A DNA stretch of 64,000 bases from Thalassobacillus devorans (lineage in GTDB: Bacteria > Bacillota > Bacilli > Bacillales > Halobacillaceae). Below, one piece after another: positions 33,921 through 42,936 of this stretch (position 1 is the stretch's first letter; the number at the start of each line of letters is the position of its first letter). The position numbers and the translations under genes were made by a program. Location of the stretch: the NCBI RefSeq assembly GCF_011761345.1, contig NZ_JAASRY010000002.1, forward strand, positions 62,001 to 126,000, read 5' to 3'. Below the pieces are notes generated by a model that did not search any database, was not told the origin of the DNA, and worked only from the letters and a program-made list of their open reading frames with translations.

Positions 33921-34541
33921 ATGAAATATAGAACGGCAGATGACATCAAAGATCTCCTGCTTGATGATCAGGAAAACATAATAAACCAAATCGATCCAGA
34001 AAAAATTGAAGTATATCGCTTCCTGCATGACCGGTTTAAAGAGACGGATGTAACGAAGGATCTCGTCTTCCAATTTGCTTTCCGTTATTTTTATAAATTG
34101 GACAACCCGAGCCTGACACAGGAATTCCAGGAACGCTTTTTTGAAATCATGGAAAATCAACGCAACGAAAGCAGGCCGAATATCGTCCGGGTCGTAACTG
34201 ATCTTTATGAAGTGAAAAATCATAAAGGGAACCCGACGATGCAATTCCCTCTTGCTACCGCTATGCTACATACGCTTAATGGTAATTTCCCGACGTATGA
34301 CAGTGATGTAGCAAAGGCGTTTGATTTTTCATCAACTTATCACTTGAATAGCTTTTATAAAAAGATGAAGCGGTATATTGATCAGTATCGCCATACCTTT
34401 GATACCTACAGCACATTGCTGGAGGATGAAAGCCTTAAGGTAATGTTCGATAACTTTAATCGACGTTTTCCAAAAAGCGGTCTTTCAAAGGTGAAAAAAT
34501 TGGATTTAATGGTATCAGAAATGGGAAGACAAATTTCCTGA
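33921..34541 (+). CDS. Uncharacterised protein, 206 residues
   Basis: I do not recognise a named family. The protein is soluble and mostly helical, rich in charged residues and aromatic residues. The stretch MLHTLNGNFPTYDSDVAKAF (about residues 110-129) resembles the helix that ends with 'PIYDS.V' in several helix-hairpin-helix/DNA-glycosylase-like and phage-defence-associated proteins, which is only a hint. The ATG at 33921 follows AAAAGGAGAGGTGA. It is monocistronic, with its own strong terminator. Confidence 0.75.
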   Translation: MKYRTADDIKDLLLDDQENIINQIDPEKIEVYRFLHDRFKETDVTKDLVFQFAFRYFYKLDNPSLTQEFQERFFEIMENQRNESRPNIVRVVTDLYEVKNHKGNPTMQFPLATAMLHTLNGNFPTYDSDVAKAFDFSSTYHLNSFYKKMKRYIDQYRHTFDTYSTLLEDESLKVMFDNFNRRFPKSGLSKVKKLDLMVSEMGRQIS

Positions 34542-34553
34542 CAAGAACCCCAG

Positions 34554-34587
34554 AAAAGCCAGGTGACCTCACAGTCACCTGGCTTTT
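34554..34587 (+). terminator. Terminator of the uncharacterised gene
   Basis: A perfect 14-bp stem AAAAGCCAGGTGAC/GTCACCTGGCTTTT around a 6-base loop. Confidence 0.92.
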
Positions 34588-34629
34588 CTGTGTCTTACTG
34601 CATGGTGTGTTTCCAATAATTGAAAAAAC

Positions 34630-34800
34630 AGTTTCGAGACGTTAGGTAGCGATTATGGTGGCTGGGAAAACGGATCGCTTTCCGTGGGCATGTGGTGAGC
34701 TTCCTCAGGCTTCGCCTTCCGGGATCTCACCGCTCATGTTCATCCCACAGGAGTCTTACCGTTTTCCCAGTCACCATACGTTTGTTAGGGGCTCGAAACT
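34630..34800. repeat. 171-bp nested palindromic element
   Basis: The outer arms are AGTTTCGAG (34630-34638) and CTCGAAACT (34792-34800). Inside, a 19-bp arm at 34655-34673 pairs with 34759-34777 (one mismatch), then GTGGG with CCCAC and GGTGAG with CTCACC. The core wording (CGCTTTCCGTGGGC, CTTCGCCTTCCGGG, CAGGAGTCTTACCG) resembles a palindromic intergenic repeat I recall from many Bacillaceae genomes. No ORF is present; it is probably a non-autonomous mobile repeat or a structured RNA. Confidence 0.75.
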
Positions 34801-34883
34801 TCTATCAATAATAGCATAGTTTTGAAACAGAAAGTACGATTAATTTAGTATTGCAATAGGATTCTTTTTACAAAATAGAGCTG

Positions 34884-35263
34884 AAATTTCCAATCACGAT
34901 TTCGAGTATTTTATATGGCAAGGGGCGTGGGGGAAGGGTGAGATTCCCGCGGGAGAAGGAGCAAGGCGAGACCCCGCAAGGCTTTCCTGAGGAGGCTCGC
35001 CAGTTCCCCCGCAGGAAAGAAATTAATGCGTAATCGCCTTGGTAGACACGACACGCATAAGCAGAACAGCAAAAGGGAAGTGGTCTTTCTTCCCGTTGAT
35101 GGACTGCTTATGTCGCGAGTGTCTAGGCGATGAAGCTGGAAAGCGAATCCTTCCCCAACGCCCCTAAACTCGCATAATCATCTCGAAATCAAGTCTTCGA
35201 CTTTTCGTCCCTTTTTTGAAAAAAGCCAATGCTTAAAAAACAAGTCGATAGTGATTGAAATTT
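34884..35263. repeat. 380-bp hyper-palindromic element
   Basis: Nested arms pair from outside in: 34884-34897 with 35251-35263, GATTTCGAG (34898) with CTCGAAATC (35182-35190), AGGGGCGTGGGGGAAGG (34921) with 35149-35165 (one mismatch), ATCGCC...GTAGACAC (35033-35049) with GTGTCTAGGCGAT (35119-35131), GCATAAGCAG (35055) with CTGCTTATG (35104), and GGGAAG with CTTCCC. A second branch lies at 34948-35010. AGTACGATTAA occurs as a direct repeat on each side (34833-34843 and 35276-35286), as a target duplication would. No ORF. Confidence 0.75.
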
Positions 35264-35309
35264 GTCTGGTAATTTAGTACGATTAACCTTGTTGTGACTG
35301 ACTGGTCAG
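35255..35309 (+). promoter_or_regulatory. tetR-efflux promoter and operator
   Basis: TTGAAA (35255-35260), 17 bp, TACGAT (35278-35283). Just after the likely start point lies TGACTGACTGGTCAG (35295-35309), which holds the inverted repeat CTGAC-TG-GTCAG. Wording of this type is common in operators of TetR repressors, so autorepression is likely. Confidence 0.65.
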
Positions 35310-35333
35310 AAAGTAAAGGAAGCAGGGATATAG

Positions 35334-36212
35334 ATGCATGAACGGAAACGCCAGTTAATTGAAGTAGGAATGAAGCTATTTGCCCAGAAAGGCTACCACG
35401 CAACCTCCATTCAGGAAATTGCCAGCCAAAGTGACGTCTCTAAAGGAGCCTTTTATCTTCATTTTGACTCGAAAGAAGATCTAACTCTGGCTATCTATAA
35501 ATTTTATTATCAGCAATTGATGGAAAAGGTAGAAGAAGTACGTCAGACCGATTTGCCTCCTAAGGAGAAGATGACACGTCAACTCGAAGTGTTTATCACC
35601 AGCTTGATGGAGAACAAAGAGTTTATCATTATGCACCTGCGTGATAATGTGTCGCTCAGTCCGCAAGTCGATGACTTTCTGCTCGAAATGAAAACGGAAA
35701 GCTTTCGCTGGACAAGTGAGAATCTGAAAGAACTGTTTGGAGAAGCGGTCGAACCATACATAGTCGATAGCTCGATTCTTATGGAAGGGATTCTCGATGG
35801 ATATGCCAAATGGCTGGTTATTGATGAGCTCGATGTCGAACCGCAGCGGCTTGCTTCATTTATTCAGGAGCGAATTGTCGATGCAGTCGAGGGTATCCTG
35901 AAAAAAGAGGAAGAACCGTTGATTACATTGGATAATGTCAAGCGACATTTTCCCTCATTTCATCAACAGGATCCTCATAGCCGGGTTAAAGAGCAGCTGA
36001 CCGCTATGCGAGGCAAAATCGACTCGCTGAAAATGGCAAAGCAGAAGCGGGACGACCTGCACGGTGTCGTGGATGTGCTGTTGAATGAAATAAAAAAAGA
36101 GCAGCCACAGCCGATTTTGTTCCAGGGGATGCTCTCCCATTTTAAAGGGATACCTGCATTTGAGAAGGAATGCCGCCAAATTGCCAGAAATTTGAACATT
36201 GAATTGATATAG
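35334..36212 (+). CDS. TetR-family regulator of the RND efflux operon
   Basis: A 292-residue repressor, longer than the usual 190-220. The helix-turn-helix is at about 20-45 (HATSIQEIASQSDVSKGAFYL-type). The middle of the protein is the all-helical ligand domain; an extra C-terminal 80 residues follow it. It is the first gene of a likely three-gene operon (21 bp before the next gene), so it should repress its own transcription and that of the pump until a toxic ligand binds. Confidence 0.92.
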   Translation: MHERKRQLIEVGMKLFAQKGYHATSIQEIASQSDVSKGAFYLHFDSKEDLTLAIYKFYYQQLMEKVEEVRQTDLPPKEKMTRQLEVFITSLMENKEFIIMHLRDNVSLSPQVDDFLLEMKTESFRWTSENLKELFGEAVEPYIVDSSILMEGILDGYAKWLVIDELDVEPQRLASFIQERIVDAVEGILKKEEEPLITLDNVKRHFPSFHQQDPHSRVKEQLTAMRGKIDSLKMAKQKRDDLHGVVDVLLNEIKKEQPQPILFQGMLSHFKGIPAFEKECRQIARNLNIELI

Positions 36213-36233
36213 GAAGACGAGAGGAGTCATCGT

Positions 36234-37577
36234 ATGAAAAAAATTATCCAGCCAGCCATCGTGGCGATGCTTTCGATCGGATTGATCAGCGGCTGTTCCA
36301 ATAATGAAGAACCGGAAGAAGAAGTGGAGCGCGTCACTCCGGTAGAAACGGCAGTCGTGGAAAAAGGAGATTTAAGCATTGAGCGGAAAATCATCGGACG
36401 GACGACACCGGCAGATACTTCACAAATTATCCCGCGAACCCCAGGGGAGCTGGTCGCTTTAAACGTAGAAAAAGGGGACAGAGTAGAAAAAGGAGATGCC
36501 ATCGGGCAAGTAGATGCTCAGGATACACAAAGTCAAGTAGAGCTGCAGGAAAATGCCGTCCAGCAGGCGAGCAAGCAGCTGGAAAATGCCAGAATTTCAA
36601 GGCGTCAGGCAGCACTTGGGGTAGAGAATGCCAAAAAACAAGTAGATGCCGCGAAACAGGCCCAAGAGGCACAGACTGAGCAGTCCAATGGTCAGGAACA
36701 GGCAGCATACCAGCAATATGAGCAGGCGAAAGAGCTTGCTGATCAGACAAAAAAGCTGGCAGACGAGGGTACCATCCCGGAAGTTTTATATGAACAGGCA
36801 AAGAACCGAGCGGATCAGGCATACGCTCAGTACGAGCAGGCGAAGAACCAGACTGCCCCATCTTCTGCAGAATTAGAACAAGCGGAAGCACAGGTGGATC
36901 AGGCAGAGGAACAGCTTGCGCAGGCAGATGTTGGTGTGGATCAGGCGGAGCTGCAAGTCGAGCAGGCCCAGGTCCAGCTGAATCAGGCCCGTGAGCAGAA
37001 TTCCAATAATACCATATCGGCTCCATCCTCAGGAGAAATCACTTCCCTCGAAGCAAAAGTCGGTGATATGGTATCCAACCAACAGCCGATTGGAGCAATT
37101 GTTTCTTTAAATCCGATGACTGTCGAGGCTACAGTAACATCGGATCAGCTTAATTTATTTGAAAAAGGCCAGGAAATCGATGTAGATATCAATGGTGTCG
37201 AAGAGCAAGTGACTGCGACAGTCGATTATGTCGCTTCTGTACCGAATGACACAGGCTTATACCCGGTCGAAGCCACGATTGACAATGAGGGGGAAGCGAT
37301 CAAGCCTGGGACGATGGCGACCTTCCTGCTTCCGGAAACAGTTGTATCTGACACGTTTTTAGTACCGACAGAAGCAGTTGTAGAAGAAGGCGGCGAAGCT
37401 TACCTCTATGAAATCGTTGACGAAGCAGCAGAAAAAGTGGAAGTGGTGATAGTGGAAGCGCAATCCGATCTCACTGCCGTTGAAGGTGAGCTGCAAGCAG
37501 GTGCTGAAATAGTTACTACGGGTCAATTGACGCTATCTGACGGAGCGAAAGTCAGCATCATAAAGGAGGATGCTTGA
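36234..37577 (+). CDS. RND efflux membrane fusion lipoprotein
   Basis: Periplasmic-adaptor-type protein of 447 residues, here a lipoprotein (lipobox LISGC). Lipoyl halves flank a long coiled coil (about residues 95-262) made of Gln/Ala/Glu heptads, followed by the beta-barrel domain (AKVGDMVSNQQPIGAIVSL onwards). In a Gram-positive cell there is no outer membrane channel, so the adaptor probably acts with the pump alone, as in B. subtilis. Glutamine-rich low-complexity repeats dominate the hairpin. Confidence 0.93.
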   Translation: MKKIIQPAIVAMLSIGLISGCSNNEEPEEEVERVTPVETAVVEKGDLSIERKIIGRTTPADTSQIIPRTPGELVALNVEKGDRVEKGDAIGQVDAQDTQSQVELQENAVQQASKQLENARISRRQAALGVENAKKQVDAAKQAQEAQTEQSNGQEQAAYQQYEQAKELADQTKKLADEGTIPEVLYEQAKNRADQAYAQYEQAKNQTAPSSAELEQAEAQVDQAEEQLAQADVGVDQAELQVEQAQVQLNQAREQNSNNTISAPSSGEITSLEAKVGDMVSNQQPIGAIVSLNPMTVEATVTSDQLNLFEKGQEIDVDINGVEEQVTATVDYVASVPNDTGLYPVEATIDNEGEAIKPGTMATFLLPETVVSDTFLVPTEAVVEEGGEAYLYEIVDEAAEKVEVVIVEAQSDLTAVEGELQAGAEIVTTGQLTLSDGAKVSIIKEDA

Positions 37578-37578
37578 T

Positions 37579-40500
37579 TTGAAACTCGTCAATACATCAG
37601 TCAAACGCCCGGTCGGGGTAATCATGATTGTATTGGCCATATTGGCGCTCGGCTTCATGTCGCTGCGTAATCTGGCCATCGACCTTTATCCGGAAATCGA
37701 CCTGCCGATTGCCGTCGTATCTACCAGTTATGATGGCGCCGCACCACAGGAATCGGAAAAATTGATCAGTGAACCCATCGAATCATCGGTGAGTTCCATT
37801 GAAGGGATAGAAACCGTCCAGTCGCAATCCCAGACAGGCGCCTCGATTGTGTTTATGCAATTCAATACGGGTGTCAATCTGGACAATGCCCTGCTCGATG
37901 TTAGGGAAAAAGTGGACCAGGTGAAAGGGATGCTGCCGGAGGGGGCGGGCGAGCCGAATGTTCTCCGTTTTGATCCTCAGCAGATTCCGGTCATGTGGGT
38001 CGGCCTCACCGGTGATAGTCCGGAAGAGCTGCAGCAGATTGCGGAAGATCGTGTCGTTCCTTTTCTGGAGCGCCAGGAAGGGGTAGGGTCCGTCAGTATC
38101 GAAGGTGGGAAAGCCCGTGAAGTCCGTGTCTTGATCGACCGTGGACAGATGAACGAATATGGACTCACCTCGGAAACCATTATCCAGTCCTTGAATGCCG
38201 CCAATCAGTCAGCGTCAGCGGGAGCCGTGGAAAAAGGCGACAAAGACCTGCAAATCCGTATTGATGGCGAATTTGAATCCGTTGAAGAAATAGAAGATAC
38301 CGTGCTGCAGACAGAGGACGGAGCCCAGATCCGCCTCGACCAGATCGCTGAGGTTGAGGATACGTATGAAGAAGCTTCAACGATTTCTAAGGTTAACGGG
38401 AAATCATCGGTGGTGCTATCTGTTTTGAAAAAATCGGATGGAAATACCGTCGAGACAGCCAATAATGTCACCGCAGCGATGGAGGACATTGAAGAACGCC
38501 TGCCGGAAAGTGTCAACATGGGCGTTGTACTCGATACCTCGGAATTCATTACTCAATCGATTGATTCTGTAATGATGAACATCATCATTGGAGGAATCTT
38601 CTCTGTTCTCGTCCTGCTGTTGTTTTTGAAAAGCATCCGGGCGACACTGGTCATCGGCATCTCGATTCCAATCGCCATCATTTCAACATTTGCGTTGATG
38701 TATTTCACAGGTGAGACGTTGAACGTATTGACCATGGGTGGTCTCGCACTCGGCATCGGGATGATGGTCGACAGTTCCATCGTCATCCTGGAAAACATCG
38801 TCAGCTACCGCCAGCGCGGTTACTCGATGATTGAGGCAGCCAAAGATGGGGCGTCTGAACTGGCGCCAGCCGTCATCGCTTCAGCGACCACGACTATCGT
38901 TGTATTTTTACCAATCATTTTCGTAGAAGGAATCGCATCGGAACTATTCACGCCGCTGGCGCTGACCATCTCGTTCGCATTAATTGCGGCCCTGATCGTT
39001 TCTGTTACGTTGATTCCGATGCTGTCTTCGAAATTGTTGACGAAACCATTGCAGACTTCCGGTCGCAGGTACTGGTTTGACCGGTTCCTCGATAAAGTGA
39101 ACAATGGGTATCAATCCATGCTCCGCCGTGTGTTGAAATGGCGGAAAACAACCGTCCTTGTTACGGTACTGACGATAACAGGCAGCGGCTTTCTTGTTCC
39201 GATGATTGGTACGGAATTTATCCCGCCTTCCGATCAGGGTCAAGTGGAAATCAGCGTGACGACACCTGCCGGAACATCGCTTGCAACTACGGAGAGTGTG
39301 ACAGAAAAAGTAAATGAAAAACTGACTGCTTATGAAGATATCATCGAGACGAATTACATTACGGTCGGGGGCGGGGGGTTTGAGAGTTTTTCCTCCTCTT
39401 CTAATGAAGCGACATATACGATTCAGCTTGTGGACCCAGCCGATCGTGAACGTACGACCAGCGAAATCATGCAGGCGATTGATGCCGATGTCTCCAATAT
39501 TCCGGGAGCAGAAATTGCTGTCAATGAAATTGGGGCAGGGTTCGGGAGCGGCGCACCGATTCAGATACAATTGAATGGGCCGGACTATGACGTACTGACT
39601 GAACTCGCTGACCAGGTCATTTATATGATTGAAGATGTCGATGGTGTTCACAACCCGGAATCTTCAACCAATGAGGGACGGCCGGAAATGCAAGTGGAAG
39701 TCGACCGGGATAAAGCAGCACAATACGGATTGAGCTACCAGCAGGTGCTTAGTCAAGTAGAACTGGGCTTTAACGGGCAGATAGCCACACGCTATCGGGA
39801 TGGCAGCGATGAAATCAATGTCCGTATGATACTGCCAGAGGAAGAGCGGCAGACGATTGCTGACCTCGAAGGTATGAGCCTTCAGACACCAACCGGGGGA
39901 TTAATCCCGCTTGCCAGTGTCGCAGAACTGAAGCAAGTGCAAGGCCCGGTTACCTTGCTGCGTGAAAATCAGCAGCGGCAGGTCAATGTCGAGAGTGAAA
40001 TCGTCGGACGTGATCTCGGAAGTGTAACCAATGACATCCGCGAAGAGCTGGAACGCTTGAACTTCCCGGATGAATACAGCTATGAAATCGGCGGACAGGC
40101 CCAGGATATGCAAGAAGCCTTTGGTGATTTGGCACTGGCACTCATATTCTCAATTTTCCTTGTATACGCCGTCATGGCCGTTCAGTTTGAGAACTTCCTG
40201 TTCCCATTCATTATCATGTTCTCCTTGCCTTCGATTATCGTAGGGGTAATGAGTGGATTGTTCATCACAGGCCTGCCATTAAGTCTGCCGGCATTTGTCG
40301 GGATCATCATGCTCGCCGGGATCGTCGTCAACAACGCCATCGTCCTTGTCGACTACATCAATATCATCCGGCGAAAAGGAGTCGATCGCTATGAGGCGAT
40401 TTTAGAAGCAGGGCCAAGCCGGATGCGGCCAATTCTGATGACAACCTTGACGACTGTGCTCGGAATGGTGCCGCTTGCTTTGGGACTTGGTCAGGGAGCG

Positions 40501-40644
40501 GAAGCCCAACAGCCGCTTGCCGTTACGATCATCTTCGGCTTGACGATCTCAAGCATATTTACACTGTTGCTGATTCCAGTTGTCTACACTTATTTTGATG
40601 ACTTATCGAACAAAATTACCCGCTGGGTCGGGAAAAATAAATAA
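37579..40644 (+). CDS. RND multidrug efflux permease, AcrB/SwrC type
   Basis: Proton-driven pump of 1021 residues with twelve transmembrane helices in two repeats and two large extracellular loops. TM4 has [13 protein letters not shown], keeping one of the two relay Asp residues usual in AcrB (VDD); TM10 has [19 protein letters not shown]. The closest known Firmicute protein type is SwrC/YerP, which gives surfactin and drug resistance in B. subtilis. I chose the TTG at 37579, eight bases after AAGGAGGA; the ATG at 37570 overlaps that site. Confidence 0.94.
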   Translation: MKLVNTSVKRPVGVIMIVLAILALGFMSLRNLAIDLYPEIDLPIAVVSTSYDGAAPQESEKLISEPIESSVSSIEGIETVQSQSQTGASIVFMQFNTGVNLDNALLDVREKVDQVKGMLPEGAGEPNVLRFDPQQIPVMWVGLTGDSPEELQQIAEDRVVPFLERQEGVGSVSIEGGKAREVRVLIDRGQMNEYGLTSETIIQSLNAANQSASAGAVEKGDKDLQIRIDGEFESVEEIEDTVLQTEDGAQIRLDQIAEVEDTYEEASTISKVNGKSSVVLSVLKKSDGNTVETANNVTAAMEDIEERLPESVNMGVVLDTSEFITQSIDSVMMNIIIGGIFSVLVLLLFLKSIRATLVIGISIPIAIISTFALMYFTGETLNVLTMGGLALGIGMMVDSSIVILENIVSYRQRGYSMIEAAKDGASELAPAVIASATTTIVVFLPIIFVEGIASELFTPLALTISFALIAALIVSVTLIPMLSSKLLTKPLQTSGRRYWFDRFLDKVNNGYQSMLRRVLKWRKTTVLVTVLTITGSGFLVPMIGTEFIPPSDQGQVEISVTTPAGTSLATTESVTEKVNEKLTAYEDIIETNYITVGGGGFESFSSSSNEATYTIQLVDPADRERTTSEIMQAIDADVSNIPGAEIAVNEIGAGFGSGAPIQIQLNGPDYDVLTELADQVIYMIEDVDGVHNPESSTNEGRPEMQVEVDRDKAAQYGLSYQQVLSQVELGFNGQIATRYRDGSDEINVRMILPEEERQTIADLEGMSLQTPTGGLIPLASVAELKQVQGPVTLLRENQQRQVNVESEIVGRDLGSVTNDIREELERLNFPDEYSYEIGGQAQDMQEAFGDLALALIFSIFLVYAVMAVQFENFLFPFIIMFSLPSIIVGVMSGLFITGLPLSLPAFVGIIMLAGIVVNNAIVLVDYINIIRRKGVDRYEAILEAGPSRMRPILMTTLTTVLGMVPLALGLGQGAEAQQPLAVTIIFGLTISSIFTLLLIPVVYTYFDDLSNKITRWVGKNK

Positions 40645-40668
40645 TGTCGAATTGAATCATTTCTAATT

Positions 40669-40710
40669 AAAGCCCCCCTGTTTGATGTACTTCTCAAACA
40701 GGGGGGCTTT
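40669..40710. terminator. Bidirectional terminator
   Basis: A perfect 17-bp stem AAAGCCCCCCTGTTTGA/TCAAACAGGGGGGCTTT between the converging efflux operon and PilZ gene. Confidence 0.93.
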
Positions 40711-40732
40711 ATAGTATCTGCAGTGACCTTTC

Positions 40733-41071
40733 TTACTTCTGTTTTACATATAACTTTAATTGAGAGACTAATTGTTTTTGCATGTCTTCACTAGTATGTA
40801 GTTGAATGCCGACCTGGACTTTTCTGCCGAAATTTTTTACCCAGACGATTTGGCCATCGACATCCAATTGCTGATTTACCAGGTTGAATTGGATGATCAT
40901 ACGGTCGCCAATTTGATAATCATGAACCGGAACTTCAACCTTCATGCCCTTTACACTGAGGTCTAATATATGGAGTTCTCCTTTTATTGGCGGGGTGGTT
41001 TGGGCAATGAAGTTCCCAGGCAAGCTTGGATCAAAAGCATAACGGAAGGCTTCATTTCTTCGGTAATACAT
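40733..41071 (-). CDS. PilZ-domain protein, probable c-di-GMP effector
   Basis: A single-domain protein of 112 residues. The N-terminal YYRRNEAFRY supplies the Arg cluster and LDLSVKGMKVEV the (D/N)xSxxG motif that PilZ domains use to bind cyclic di-GMP. The rest is a six-strand beta barrel (GQIVWVKNFGRKVQVGIQL). Partner unknown. It is upstream-coupled to nothing obvious; the CBS gene lies just beyond on the same strand. Confidence 0.87.
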   Translation of the reverse strand: MYYRRNEAFRYAFDPSLPGNFIAQTTPPIKGELHILDLSVKGMKVEVPVHDYQIGDRMIIQFNLVNQQLDVDGQIVWVKNFGRKVQVGIQLHTSEDMQKQLVSQLKLYVKQK

Positions 41072-41097
41072 AGCTGCTCCCTCTCCCTTTAAAAATG

Positions 41098-41835
41098 TTA
41101 ACTCTCATCCCCATAACGATCGATTTTTATCAGGTCCCAAGTCGTGACGATGCCAAGCGGCTTGTTATGCTGGGAACCATCCGCTGTAATGATGACCGCT
41201 TTCAGCTTCTGCTTCTGCTCGAAGCTGCGTTCAAAGGATGATTCCAGGTCGAATATCGAATTATTCTCACTCAAAAAACGCACGTTGTGATTCTTTTCCA
41301 ATTTCAAGATATCAGCAGCGCGAACATCTTCGAGCTCAATGCAGCCTTTTTGCATATTCTGTGACAGCCAGCGCACGACCCCGTCGTTTGTCAAGAGACC
41401 TAAAAAACGCTGATTATCCCCATAAATAGGGAACTGGGAGACTTTGAAGCGGTTGAATGCCTCGACAATTTTTGTCAGATGAGAGTCCGTTTTAAAAAAT
41501 AGCACGGGACGTGTCGCAACTTCGATCGCTTTCGGCGGTTGATCAAGCGTTTGTTTAATTTTCTCAATTTCCTCGACGACTTCCCGGTGCGGGTAGGCGA
41601 TGTAGTAATCATCACGGATTTTCTCATGAACAAGCGCATTACGAAGCTTCGCATATTGTTTCAAATTGTCGAAGTAATGCCGGATGACACTGTGCTTCTG
41701 TTTCGAGCGCTGGACGAGTTCCATGAAATTGTCGTTTTTCGGAAAGCCGTTGATTGCCTTCAATTGCTGGTGAATCTGATTGAATGCAATCTCGAAACGC
41801 TCGGCAAGCTCCAATTCTTCTTGAGAGCCGTTCAT
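41098..41835 (-). CDS. CBS-domain protein with a helical N-terminal domain
   Basis: A 245-residue cytoplasmic protein. Residues 1-90 are helical with RNALVHEK, a sequence seen in HEPN/DUF4145-like folds. Two CBS repeats follow at about 105-165 and 180-240 (GDNQRFLGLLTNDGVVRWL; GIVTTWDLIKIDRYGDE). CBS pairs sense adenine nucleotides. The ATG at 41835 has AGGTG upstream; the frame is open to 41907 but that extension lacks a ribosome binding site. It probably shares a transcript with the PilZ gene. Confidence 0.82.
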   Translation of the reverse strand: MNGSQEELELAERFEIAFNQIHQQLKAINGFPKNDNFMELVQRSKQKHSVIRHYFDNLKQYAKLRNALVHEKIRDDYYIAYPHREVVEEIEKIKQTLDQPPKAIEVATRPVLFFKTDSHLTKIVEAFNRFKVSQFPIYGDNQRFLGLLTNDGVVRWLSQNMQKGCIELEDVRAADILKLEKNHNVRFLSENNSIFDLESSFERSFEQKQKLKAVIITADGSQHNKPLGIVTTWDLIKIDRYGDES

Positions 41836-42008
41836 CGTAGTCACCTGCTTTGTATGTAAAGATTGATGTTTCTTCTTATTATAACGGATTCGCGCATAAA
41901 AAAACATCAGGCCGGCGCACGAGGTGAAAGATAGTCAAATATTTGCTGGAGAGGAATAGTTAAAGAAAAAGCATAAACTTATCTGCCAATTCGTAAAATG
42001 TAATAAAG

Positions 42009-42018
42009 TTTCATGAAA
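42009..42018. promoter_or_regulatory. Possible operator upstream of the murR-like gene
   Basis: TTTCATGAAA is a perfect 10-bp palindrome 73 bp before the regulator's start, in an AT-rich stretch. RpiR-family operators are often built of TGAAA/TTTCA half sites, so it is a reasonable autoregulatory site. No other feature was seen between 41836 and 42090. Confidence 0.4.
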
Positions 42019-42090
42019 TGTATTGTATTAAGTAACATTATTTTGTAAGATAACAATAAGCAAAAATATTTCGACATTGGAGTAACGCTT

Positions 42091-42936
42091 ATGACCAACC
42101 AATTGATTTTCATTCAGGAATCCCTCGACAGCTGTAAGCCATCCGAGAGAAAAGTAGCCGAATACATTTTACAGCATCCGGATGAAGTGGTGAACTCATC
42201 AATTCAAAAACTGGCTGAGAACACCGCAGTCAGTGAAGCGACCATCATCCGGTATTCTAAAAAGCTGAAATGTAAGGGTTTTCAGGAATTGAAGCTTACC
42301 ATCGCAAGGGAAATGGCTGTTTTTGAAACCACCCCGGAAAAATATCAGGACATTCCCGACGACGATTCGATCGAGTCGCTCATCAACAATGTTTCCTATA
42401 ACAACATCCAGTCGCTGGAAAATACGCTCAACATCCTCGACACGGAAGATGTAGAAGCCGCGATTCAGCTGATGACTAATGCCCGCAAGATTGCCGTTTA
42501 CGGCATCGGCGCATCGGGATTCATCGCTCAGGACTTCAAGCAGAAGCTGACCCGGATCGATAACTGGTGTGAGGTTGGACTCGATATCGACGCCCAGCTG
42601 ACGATTTCAGCGAACCTCACTAATAAAGATATCGCTTTTGGTGTTTCCTACAGTGGTCAGACCCGGGACATCTATGAATCTTTGAAAGTTGCCAAAGATA
42701 ACGGAGCGACTATCATTACACTTACAAAAATGGGGGAGAATCCAGTGTCTTCACTGGCTGACATAGCATTATACACAACTTCTCTGGAAAAAAACGTAAG
42801 GAGTGGTGCCACCAGTTCAAGGATTGCCCAGTTGAATGTTATTGATATCTTGTTTTTAGGCATTACCCGCAACAACCAGGAGGCCAATATCGCAGCCCTT
42901 GAAAAGACACGGAAGGTGGTGAAAATGATTAAGTGA
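42091..42936 (+). CDS. RpiR-family regulator, MurR-like
   Basis: A 281-residue regulator: N-terminal helix-turn-helix of the RpiR type (about 1-77; SIQKLAENTAVSEATIIRY) and a C-terminal SIS sugar-phosphate domain (about 125-250; YGIGASGFIAQDFKQKL). It heads the operon that ends with murQ, so the ligand is most likely MurNAc 6-phosphate. It overlaps the next gene by four bases. Confidence 0.9.
   Translation: MTNQLIFIQESLDSCKPSERKVAEYILQHPDEVVNSSIQKLAENTAVSEATIIRYSKKLKCKGFQELKLTIAREMAVFETTPEKYQDIPDDDSIESLINNVSYNNIQSLENTLNILDTEDVEAAIQLMTNARKIAVYGIGASGFIAQDFKQKLTRIDNWCEVGLDIDAQLTISANLTNKDIAFGVSYSGQTRDIYESLKVAKDNGATIITLTKMGENPVSSLADIALYTTSLEKNVRSGATSSRIAQLNVIDILFLGITRNNQEANIAALEKTRKVVKMIK

Noticed and set aside
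36427-37026. 199-codon minus-strand ORF inside the fusion protein gene
   Set aside because: Pro/Leu-rich shadow of the Gln-rich coiled coil.
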